Origin: Stratiolaelaps scimitus
Lineage: Eukaryota; Arthropoda; Arachnida; Mesostigmata; Laelapidae
Assembly (NCBI GenBank): GCA_019614645.1
Contig: JABWDB010000005.1
Coordinates: 8,216,001 to 8,280,000, forward strand
Length of the DNA: 64,000 nucleotides
Direction of reading: 5' to 3'
In this document: positions 38,084 through 48,460 of the stretch, in pieces
Layout of the letters: every line of letters starts with the position of its first letter
How positions within the stretch are numbered: position 1 is the first letter of the stretch
The notes under the pieces: model-generated
The model's input: only the letters and a program-made list of their open reading frames with translations
Told to the model about the DNA's origin: nothing
Databases searched by the model: none
Made by a program: the position numbers and the translations under genes

Positions 38084-38710
38084 ATGTCCAAGGATCTTCA
38101 GACGCTTACGCTGCTCTTAATGTTAACTGGAGTTGTCCATGCGGACGTAGCCAAAGTACTAGGACTACTTCATGGTAAAATCCACAAGAGCCAGGAGACC
38201 ATCGTAGAGGGTCCACCCGTTGGGAAGGTGGTACCTGTAGGCCAACCGGTGCCTGTTCCCGTCGAAGTCCCAATAGCCCGACCTGTGCCAGTATACGAGC
38301 ATGTACCAGTGGAAAGGCCTGTACCTGTTCCCGAGGAGGTCAACTTGACGGAAGAAGTTGTTCAAGAGGTGGAAGTCACGAAAGAGGTCCCGCTGCCATA
38401 CCACGTCATGATTAAAAAACCGTACGAAGTGCCGGTCGAAATACGGGTCCCGAAGCCCTACATCGTACACGTCCCACAGCCATACACAGTGTACAAGCCC
38501 GTTGCTGTGCCGGTCGAGGTGAACATCCCACAACCGTACGAAGTGCCCATCCATAGGGTTGTACCAGTGCCGGTGAACGTGCATGTTCCTGTGGTGGTGC
38601 CGTTTGTACGACATGTTACAATACCAGCTCCAGTGCCAATGCCTGTGGTGCCTCTATACGGCAAGAAGCATCACTGTGTTCACGTAAAAATACTGAAATT
38701 CTGCGTGTGA
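38084..38710 (+). CDS. Secreted Pro-Val repeat protein, structural/cuticle-like
   Basis: An intronless 208-residue ORF with a clear signal peptide at residues 1-20 (LLLMLTGVVHA, cleavage probably after HA). The mature chain is dominated by short Pro-Val repeats of the types PVPVPVEVP, ERPVPVPEEV, KPYEVPVEIRVPKPYIV and PQPYEVPIHRVVPVPV. These alternate with Tyr-Pro and charged residues and form an extended, repeat-built sequence. It ends in a short basic, His-rich tail with two cysteines (HHCVHVKILKFC). Similar PV/PY repeat proteins are common among arthropod cuticle and extracellular matrix or secretory products. I infer an extracellular structural role but cannot name an ortholog. The bias is at the protein level, since codons vary among repeats. 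It stands alone between Suv4-20 and BOP1. Confidence 0.78.
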   Translation: MSKDLQTLTLLLMLTGVVHADVAKVLGLLHGKIHKSQETIVEGPPVGKVVPVGQPVPVPVEVPIARPVPVYEHVPVERPVPVPEEVNLTEEVVQEVEVTKEVPLPYHVMIKKPYEVPVEIRVPKPYIVHVPQPYTVYKPVAVPVEVNIPQPYEVPIHRVVPVPVNVHVPVVVPFVRHVTIPAPVPMPVVPLYGKKHHCVHVKILKFCV

Positions 38711-39743
38711 AAGCAACTGCCAGCTTTTAGATGTCAGTGAGATCTGTGATAGTTTACCACCATATACGAACGACGTGCAACTACGTTCTGTATCGGGATG
38801 CAATTGATAGATCGGTGAGCTGTGCTAACTACCGACGTATGATGGTTAATCCTGGCGAACTAGTAATGACTATATTCCGTTAGGGAGGCTGTGACATCTT
38901 ACAAAGGGACCCCCGTGTGATAAATGGAAAAGAAAAAGTATCTGGAGCATTTATTGATATTGCTATATATTATTAGTAGGCAAATACAGGTGACAGTTCG
39001 AAATTTCCTGTATAACCTGTTTAGAAGGTGTAACTCGATACTCCGTACAGAGGTCCAGTTAGCATATACTTGCGCAGTTGTGATGTACCGGGAAATATTA
39101 ATAAATAATGATAAAAACGAGACTGCCGAATGTGGTAGACGTTTCGCAGATACCATAAGACGAGCTTCTTCCTAAAATAAGTTCAAGGCGAAAATCCTAC
39201 ATTGTACGCGGCCACGCTTCAGATAGCGTATAGCAGTTTGGTTGTCGAACACTTTTTCCCTGAAGGTAACGAAATTGTCTTTGAAAATCCTATTATAATA
39301 ATAGCTACCTAAAAAAAGTCAAGCAATGTACAAAGCGATATTTTATTAAGTTGTTAACGATATCGGCGATCTTCAACAGTTGTACCCTATTGAAGCATAA
39401 TCGCAACAAACTAGGCGACAAATACTATGTATTCAGCGAGGAGACCATTTCGTCACTATCGTAGTTACAACAACACCGATTGCTAGCACCCGCCGTCAAT
39501 ATCCTAGGTCTACGGAGTGATCGTATTGTATGGCATGTACATGCACACTTTGCATGTAGCATGCAGTAGCCATTAAACGAAAGTCACGCGTAATCATATG
39601 GAGATGCCTTTACCCAATCAGTTAATTAAATAAATTGAATAATAACAACGAATAAAGTAATTCGTCCCGCTAAATGGGTTATATATATATAGAAGAAAGA
39701 AGAGACGGATGCCGCAATCTTTTCTACACGCTTCTTTGTTTGT
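38711..39743. other. Intergenic region between PV-repeat gene and BOP1 (convergent 3' ends)
   Basis: Both flanking genes end into this interval. It contains AATAAA at 39100-39105, a possible poly(A) signal for the PV-repeat gene, which would give a 3' UTR of about 0.4 kb. On the minus strand the complement of TTTATT near 39340 could serve BOP1. No other coding signal was seen. Confidence 0.5.
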
Positions 39744-41416
39744 TCAGGTGAATAAACGCAATGTGGCGTCGGCACCTGCGCTGACTAGCCAGGGCTGTGT
39801 CGGATGGAACGTGCAGTCCAGGACACTGAGATTATCCTGTTGATTATGTCCGCGTAGAACCTTGACTGGCACGATTAATGGGTTCTGCATCAAATCACTA
39901 AAACATCGAGTGAAATAAAACAAACAGCAGGCAAAGTAAGCTCACGAGGAAAGTCATATTTCGATATAATATATTCTCGTTGTGCTTTACGAGAACTCGA
40001 TTCCTTTGACGATTTTAACTATGAAATAAGTCTCCGACACCACACACACACACAACACTAAATACGTGATGGTAATCTGCAATCTGTGGTAATATTATAC
40101 GAGATATTAGATAGATCCTGCATTGGTACAATATGTCGGTACATTGAAGACGTGTCTTACTTGTACACCATGCCGTGGCTAACAATGACGGATCCATCGT
40201 CCGAAGCAGAGGCAAATAGCGGATATTTACGATGGAAGGCCACCGCCCGAATAGCGGCCTTGTGATACTTCATAGCCTTGTACGGCTTCGTCGAAAGGTC
40301 CATATCGAACCATGAAAGACGAGCTTCGTAGCTTCCAGCAATCACGTTATCACCTGTTGTGGGCCAATATAGATAAAGTGTTAGATACTCTAAGAATCTA
40401 TGATGAAAGAAAGAAAAATCCTCTCATAGGTTGGCATTGACTGCTCACAAGGAACCGCTAACATTATGGAGGAAAATACATGTTAATATATGCTGCACGC
40501 ATATACACTCCCCCGCTGATTCACAAAGTGGCCAATCCAGTAAAGAGAGTTAAACAGAGGATGAACGAAAAGTGAGTACTCTCATGTGTGTGCGGATAGC
40601 CAAATAGTATGTGGCCTTTTTTGGGTGCTGTCTAAAATCGATGTCCCGGCCAGTGGATAGGTTTTTACCTTTTGGATGAACGGCGATACTCGAGACGTAT
40701 TTGCAATTCGTCAAAAGCTTCTTGTGAAGCTCCTGCTTGACCAGATTGTAGACGCGAACGATCGTCTGCGTTGCGACAAACAAATGCGGTCGCGTCGGAT
40801 GGAAGAGAACCCGAGAGATGATACCGCCAAATTTGCTGAACGGATTCTGCAAGTTCGAACCGACCCAATTAGACGACGTGTAAAAACGGCGAATTTCTCC
40901 TCACTCGGGATAGAGAGCCGCACTGTTGTACGGCTGTTGAACGTTGACAAATTTTAGGAAAATGAAGCAACAGCCATACTAGCGTCGAATATCGTAACAA
41001 TAGTTCGCTGTCCAGTACCTGACTTCTGCGCAGCGATAGTTGATGTATGATGAGTCCAGTGGTTGAGGCAGCTCCATAAACAGCGGCAATATAATCGCCC
41101 TTTGCGTGCCACGACACTTGCATTACATCCTGACGGTGGACGACTTTGACACGTTGTCCTTGGCTACGTAACGCCTTGTCGTCCACCGACGACCAGTCAG
41201 ATGAAGCTTTCGCTGTTGGGCAGACGGACACGAAAAGGAGAAATAAGCGATTTGCAGTCACCTTCTACTACGCATTGATAGAGCTTTTAACACCACGTGC
41301 GCTTTCGCCATAGCATTGAGCGCCGGAAAACACTTTATGACACAGGAAATATCTCATTTCAGAGGAAACGGATATCCTAATTCACATTTTCAACACGTCA
41401 TAAACCTTCCATATAC

Positions 41417-41447
<31 letters not shown>

Positions 41448-44400
41448 TATGGCTTGAGGAGAGTGGAAAGCATTAGCCAAAAAAATGATGAAACAATCTT
41501 TGCTAATTGAAAATATGTACCTTCAGAAGCTTCAGGCAGCGCGTCTAAGATAGCGTCGGTGTTCGACAGTACGACCTTGTCACCTACACCGGGACTGACG
41601 AAGTAGATATAAGGACCTGCAGCCACTGCTAACAAAGCAACAGCCTTATTGGGGCACCACTGAACGCATCGTACGCTTGAATCGAACTTAATCGTCTTCA
41701 AACACCGCCCGGTTAGCGTTTCCCACACGCGAACGGTGCAGTCATCGCTACCTGCAGAAGAGATGGAACAACAACGAGGGCAACCATTTATAATAGAGCT
41801 ATGTTTTGTGACATGACTAACATTGTTCTTGACTGTTACCGCACACGGTTTGTACTCCTAGTCTGTGTCGCACGATTCGAAAAACCTAGTTCATGGATAT
41901 ACTTGTATATATATATATATATATATATACTTGTGCCGCTCGACGTCTGATGATACCTGATGCAAAGAATTGTCCTAGGGGCTCCATAGACACAGAGCGC
42001 ACTGGCGCCGTATGCCCAGTGTAAACAAGGGCACACTGTGCTGGGAAAGGATGGAGGTCCTTGGGCTTCGGCAGCTGTGGAATCAGATCCTCGGGATTGA
42101 CATTCATACGCATCTTTCGCTGCCGTGGACACAGGTATAGATCGAGACAGCGTTCGAATCGCTCCTGTACGAAATTCGCATATCCTGGTACATATCGTAG
42201 TGACGTAAACTTGCGAGGAATAAAGTTAAGTCGCCGCTCTTCCGGGTCCTGATTGTGCCATTCTGCCTCCTCCTCAGGCGTGAATAGATACTCCTCAGGC
42301 GGATTGTAGGACTCTTCGTGGCCTGGCAGCCTGAGTTTCGGCGCTGGTATAAAGGACCGCAGGCGACGGACTAGTGCGGGGTCTTCGTCATCCTTCCAGA
42401 TGTTGAAGTATCTAAGACGCACATGAAAGAAAAAGAGACGATAGAGTTCGTTAAATACTAAAACGGTTTTATTATTTAAACAGAGCGAGAGAAAAGGGTT
42501 TCCATGCATGTGTACTAATAAAGTCTATCGTCGCAAATGCGTGCTATCAGATATCAGAAATTAAATAATAGAGAAATAATTTGCCAGAACTAACCTGGGC
42601 CCGTCATCCTTTGCCTTCGGCTTCCAGCATTTCGCGTAAATGCCACTCTTAATCAGGTGCACCATACGACCCACTAGCCGCTTTTCATGCAGCGACGGTA
42701 TGAAACTCCTCTTGGCCTCCGGAATTGCCCGGAGGGGGTGAATCATGACTTCATGCGAATACAAATCCTCGAACTTAGGGTGTGTCTCCATGTTAGGGTC
42801 GGGATTTTGACCCTTCTCGAGCCTTGAAATGAGATCCATGTCGGCATCGGACAAGACAACGTTCTGTCCGGTCATGCGGTCCTTCACAGTTCGCCTGCAA
42901 TGATAAATAAGTTGAAGTGTGACTTGTTTCTCTAACTTTTTTTTTCACTTCTTTTCATCAATTCTGTATTTTATATAATATTATTCAGTAATTTTTGTCT
43001 TTAGGTTCTCGGTTCGTACCGAGTTTACGTATTGGTTCGGCGCCCACATTTATTTCCGGGTGTTTACATATTTTAGTATCCGGGAATAGACGCTTCGAAT
43101 GTTTGGTATTTCTCTTTCTTTACTGCCCCCTTGCAGTAGGAGAGGGAGGCAGCTCCAGCTCTTTATGGAGCCAAATTTAGAATAAGTGTTACCTTTGCAT
43201 GTCCTTTGTTATTATTAAAAATTTACAATACTATAATTTTTTATACGATTCTCCACAAATTCTTTGAATACGAATTCGAAGCATACGTGTTAGAGTTCAT
43301 ACTCCCAGCGAAGGTCAGTCAGAGATTATACATTTTTATGTTTCAGACGATACGCCGTAGAACCCACCTTCCGTATGAATGAAGCCTTCTTCTAAATCCT
43401 ACAGGTTGCTATTGTCCTATGTCGTTGAACGTTGGAATAATGGCAGATCGATAGTTTACAGCTGATGGTTTACAACTCCGAAAGACATACATACATGCAG
43501 ATTAAATTACATTACCAACAGCACTTAGGCTCTTCCGGAAAACTCACCAGAACGTCGGGTCATCCATACGCTTTAGGAAGTAGTCAAGCTGATCTTCACG
43601 CACCGGCTTAAACACGCGTTTACCACCGACATCGTATCCGATGTGTGGATAGTTGTCATACCACTCAATTGGCACGTTGCCAATTGTGTTCCGCAGGTCC
43701 TCTTCGTCTGATGAGTCTACCGCGTACTCATCGTCCGCGAGTACTTCGCTGGTGGTCTTCTTACCGCCTTTATCCTTTGCGGATCCGGAAGATGATGATT
43801 GCGGTGACGCTGTCCGCTTGCCGTTGGCCTTCAGCCTTGCCTGATCTTTTCCAAGGCTCTTACGCTGCTTGGCTTTCGTGACCGCAGACGAAGCCCCACC
43901 CACGATCGGATGGAAATCCTCTCGGTTACCGCCATCGAACGACACTGTAACGGCGTCGTCTTTCTCCTCCTGAGAATTTTCCATTTCGAATAAAACAGGA
44001 ATCACAATTTATAGTAATAAGTGCTTCACCATACGTAGACTATACTACTAAAAAATTAGTATAATGTCACCCTCACTCAATGATGATCGATGAAATTCTT
44101 GATTTCGGTTGTGATTACACTAATCGGAGATAATGAAACTTAACTAAAGGTAATTTTGTGCCACTATGTGTTTTCTCTGATGCAGTGACTCCCGCTAAAC
44201 AATTTATACGACATCTACGTGATGCTCTATGTTACCTCGCCAGAATTTTCTGCATTCGCGGCCTCATCTTCGTCCCCGACTTCGAGACCGTCCTCTATTA
44301 TATCTCCTTTATCCAGCTCCTCCTGGCCCGAATCTTCGTCGTCTGACTCCTGTTCATCGCCCTGATCTGAGCTCTCCTCCCCCAGATCAATTTCCCCCTC

Positions 44401-45604
44401 CGATGACGTCGGATCATCGCTGTCCTCGAGAACTGATGAGTCGTCCGAATCATTCGCATCCTCAAACAAAGGCTTTTTCGGAGTAGGTTTTGCTGCCGGT
44501 TGAGATTTGGCCCCAAATGACGATGATTTGGTGCTAGCCTTCCCACTCGTCTGAGGGCAAACACCAATACACGTTAATTTAACTCTTTGTTGGTTACTAG
44601 TGGTATTCATGTTTGTAATGATTAGCATATTGGCCACAGCTCATTCATTCATTCAGTGGCGTTTATTGACGGAACTGCATTTCTGCAATGCTTAAGTCCT
44701 CGTAAAAATAATAGTAAAATAATTTAGTACAACACGGTACGACTGTAACTTCTCTTTTTTTTTCAAAGCATAACACAATATAAATTTGCACGAAATATTT
44801 ACAAGCACTTAACTTTGAGAACATGTCACCTTAGGTAAAATATGATATGAGTTGAGCTCTATGAACGTCGGAAGTGTAAATTCGAAAAGCCCAAGCAATG
44901 GAAACTAAACAATTCACTAACCTCCTCAAACTTGGCCTGCCGACATGTCATTCGATCTTACACTTAACGTACAAGTACTATACACTAATCATAGTAATGC
45001 TTGATACATTCGAACTCGACAGATATTCTTCCTGTTTTGTCATAAACCCTAAAGCTGGGTTTCGCAGCGCTGTTGTGAACACAAAACGGTCTTATATAGT
45101 GAAATAACGACTGACTACGCACCCTAAACGCCGTATACAGCAAGTTTAAGAGAAACTCAATATGGCAGCATGAATCTTATCCTAACTTACTAAAGTGAAG
45201 AGGGAAATTCCCGCCGTCCATTGACCACAATAAGCGATTTCTCCACACGTTCGAATTACTTGTATAAGGCCACAGCCGAAACCATTTTATCTCTCTCCTC
45301 ACTCACAGCTGATATTCATATGTCTACATTGGACACTGGCAGAAAACACCGTGGGAGAATTACAGACATCATATTACTTTGCCGACAGGTCACTATAATT
45401 TACATTCACATAATTAAACTACACACGCCTCATTGGCGCGGTCGTGTTTCGACTGCTAAAACCAATTGCGAACAAACCACAGCGTGTCAGTGTGATTCCT
45501 CGCGTGTTTACTCGATTTGAGCGTTGTCAAGTCAAGTCACTTGCCTGTCGTGTAGGTTGACTCTTGGTTTGCGAGCCCTTCTTTTGGTTGTCTTTTGCAC
45601 CCAT
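39744..45604 (-). CDS. BOP1: Ribosome biogenesis protein BOP1 homolog
   Basis: Ten coding exons on the minus strand: 45604-45545, 44550-44236, 43969-43548, 42894-42595, 42411-41957, 41751-41521, 41212-41019, 40846-40669, 40353-40161 and 39897-39744. Phases are consistent and give 833 residues; human BOP1 has 746. In-frame TAG codons precede the ATG. Residues 1-210 are Ser/Asp/Glu-rich and Lys-rich. The BOP1NT domain follows, with [40 protein letters not shown] and [19 protein letters not shown]. The C-terminal half is the WD40 propeller ([53 protein letters not shown]) and ends TLRLFT. In the family BOP1 joins Pes1 and WDR12 (PeBoW) in the nucleolus for 28S/5.8S rRNA processing. Intron 1 has a GC donor (CAG|GCAAGT); all others are GT-AG. 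Introns 5 and 6 contain (TA)n arrays. Confidence 0.97.
41420..41447. repeat. (TA)n microsatellite in BOP1 intron 6
   Basis: Fourteen or so TA units in the intron between BOP1 exons 6 and 7. A similar array at about 41905-41929 lies in the preceding intron. Confidence 0.95.
44650..44700 (-). repeat. SINE tail fragment in BOP1 intron 1
   Basis: The plus-strand text GTTTATTGACGGAACTGCAT followed by TGCAATGCTTAAGTCCTC parallels the SINE-like copy at 4559-4600 (TTTATTGATTTATTTAAGGA, ACTGCATACAATGCTTAAGT). It is shortened by a small internal deletion. No tRNA-related head was seen. Confidence 0.55.
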
Positions 45605-47854
45605 TCTAACCTATTTCTATAGGTCAATTCTACGTTGTGACAAAGTTCTCACGACCCAAGACACACAGCAAACACAACACAAAACAGGAGGCAGGCACCA
45701 GATAGATCTCAATGTGCTGGCCGCCAAATAGTGTTCGACGCAGGCCCACGTGCACCGAATATTTACCCGCTAAGATCTGACCGTTTCTCGTCAACATATT
45801 CACCGGCTGACCCGACACTTGGCTTCGACCATCGTGAGCAAATTTTCCAACGACGTAGTCACCTTGTGTTAGGGTGCCATAGCTGATCCATTATCCCGAC
45901 CCAAAGCAAATCATTTATGCTGAACTCAACAACGCTCATACATAACTGTCCTCGCAAAAATGTCAATTGTGACCCTTGGTCGGTCGTTCGAATAGAAGCT
46001 TCCATGCGTTCAAAACGCAATTCTCGTCGCTAGGTCAGACTTTAGCGCGGCGCTACATCAGCGCCACCGAGCGGACCGTTCGATTAGTATTCGGCCAGCA
46101 AGGTGCTTTGGTGTACTAAGCATTACAGCCTGTGCCGGTGTAGTGCTAGCGCGCCGTCTACCCAGCGCAAACGGCCGCAGAGACACTGTGGTGGATCGAG
46201 GCAGAACGCGTGCGACAGCTGATTGACCTACCCATTGTTAGCTGTGTTTGCATTTCGACTCGCTGATATCGGGTGAGTTCCTCTTTTTCGAAGTCCGTTG
46301 AGGTGTCATCGTGTAGATATGAGACGTTGAAAAGTAACATAAGCTTGCAGAAGTACTGCGTCCACTGTTGCAGCCGCTATGGCAACCGGTACTCTGACGT
46401 TGCCGGAGATCGCCATATGGTCAAGCATTGCACATATTGAATAGATTGTGCGCCCATGTTTCGCTCGCATTCGAGGATGAAACGACACTTTGAAATGAAA
46501 TGACAATGGCGCGATCGGCGAACAAACGCACATGTCGTTTGAATTGAGAATGGTTAAACGGGGGCTCAAGCATCGGTGGAGGGACGTCCATACATGAACA
46601 TATTGACTCATGTTCTGTTGCATAGGACGCTTGATTGCTTTTAGGGCAGGTCGATTTATTGTTGGTTGAGCGGTTCACATTGTGGCACTTCTTGCACGAA
46701 GCAATCATTCCCAATCAGTCTCTCCACATTGACACCCGTTCGAACGTGGGTTTAGTGGATGTCCCGCTCGACGCGGCTTGCAACCATTGCGTCATGCAGA
46801 TACGGAGTGGTTGACCCAATGACAATCACAGATATTCTTTATGACGTCAAACACGTGGGGAAACCATGTTTCCAAAGTGTTTTCTAGGTACGATAGTGTG
46901 CGCCGGAAGACAGTCTTATGAGCGCTCGTGGCGTCATATTCGAAATCGAGCGATGAGAAAAGCAGATTGAAAACGCCAAGAGGTGTCCCGGGCAACGGCC
47001 GTTTCGTGGAAACCCTGGTAGATCTCTTGAACATCGATAGCGCATACACCGTTCTGCCACCGTCTGACTGTAACAAGGCTTCTGGGTGTGTGTGTGCGTG
47101 TGCCTACATTGTACAAATATTTAACTTAGTTGTTGATTTTGTCAAAATTAAATACTATTTTTTCGAGGTCTGGTTCAGTTTATTCTCCTCATTCATGTTC
47201 TTTTCATCGGTATACATGTCATACAATATTAATGATTTCCTTCGAGTTTACGCCACCCCAGCAAGTTCGAATACATTGTGAGTCATCCTTACACACACCT
47301 GCTTACAATACGAATGAATCGTAGGCACATTATAAATAGTGCCTAAAATGGGAAAATATGTACGCGTTTTAGAAGTAAATAAATTATGTATTATATGAAC
47401 GCATTCATTATTACACGTGGAACACTGGTGTGTGAAATCCGCACGATCTGCAACAGGGGAAGATGAATGACAGGCCAATACTTCGGCAGTCGCTATTAGT
47501 GACTGACCGGGCCGCTCTTCTGATCGGAGCAGCCCCACCCGCCCGGTACTGAAGAGCCGAAAGGCCGAAGTGCTGTTACAACGCGGCTAGCGCTGTGACC
47601 CAGAGTAGAGAACGTCCGGCTGTACGATGCCGTAATGTCGGTCACTTCGGTCTTCAGTACACAATGAGGTGGAGACAAATGAAGGCTCCGAGGCGTATTT
47701 CAACATATGCGTAGTATGGATATGCTGTTGGGGAATGTATAATGGCCGTATGGGAATTTGAAATTGCGAACTTCGTGTGTATCTCCGACTGTGCAAGTCG
47801 GTTGTGTCTTTGGGTCCAAGCACGATTCGGAGAGCATGCTGTTGCCGTATAGCC

Positions 47855-47950
<96 letters not shown>

Positions 47951-48083
47951 CAATCCTTCGACTCATTCATGGGGACTTACACATTTTCGCATTTCTATTG
48001 ATCCCTATCCTCTCTGATTATACATTCAAGAGAAGTCAACGCGCGGCATCTCGGTTCTTCTCCGACGACCACGTTGAGATGTA
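45605..48083. other. Divergent intergenic region between BOP1 and the ubiquitin relic/AlaRS
   Basis: This stretch probably contains the BOP1 promoter near its left end and the AlaRS promoter near its right end. It holds the largest (TA)n array of the window (47858-47949). The interval 46790-47080 has open frames on both strands of about 90 codons without recognisable domains. No clear core-promoter motif could be assigned to either gene. Confidence 0.5.
47858..47949. repeat. Long (TA)46 microsatellite
   Basis: About 92 bases of uninterrupted alternating AT/TA, the longest simple repeat in the window. It lies 135 bases upstream of the ubiquitin relic. Apparent Ile-Tyr ORFs over it are artefacts. 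Confidence 0.97.
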
Positions 48084-48344
48084 ATGCAGATCTTTGTTAA
48101 AACCCTCACCGGGAAGACAATCACCCTAGATGTTGAACCCAGCGATACGATTGCGGTTGTAAAAGCAAAAATTCAGCGCAAACTACTTCGTGGTAAATTT
48201 CGCTTACACACTCACACAACACGAACCTCTGGTTTCAATATGATCGCCATCGACTGTGGCAGAGGATGACGGCCGTCTCATATATGCGTACAAACAGAAA
48301 TCTACACTGTCGTTATATGATAGATTGAGGACTGAAGGACATCT
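48084..48344 (+). pseudogene. Decayed ubiquitin copy
   Basis: The ATG at 48084 opens a frame whose first 31 residues match ubiquitin 1-31 with three changes: [20 protein letters not shown] continuing [11 protein letters not shown], so Glu16 to Asp and the EN pair to AV. The match then breaks: the DKEGIPPDQQ segment is missing and unrelated sequence with TGA at 48267 follows. From about 48261, in another frame, [20 protein letters not shown] then DRLRTEGH matches ubiquitin 50-76 ([20 protein letters not shown] then VLRLRGG). The C-terminal Gly-Gly is gone and the frame is broken, so it cannot yield a conjugatable ubiquitin. It has no introns, which fits a retrocopy. It sits about 110 bases upstream of the AlaRS coding exon and might be transcribed as part of its 5' region. 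Confidence 0.85.
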
Positions 48345-48460
48345 CGTGGAAGCATTCCACTTTCATTCGATGATTAGTATCTCAGTGGTATAATTTGAAG
48401 ACGACAAGATCTAACCTGTAACGATACTTCTGTCTGTTTCTCGTTCTTTGTGCAGAGACG

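Noticed and set aside
47654..48084. Long Ile-Tyr repeat ORFs on both strands
   Set aside because: They are direct translation of the (TA)46 microsatellite.
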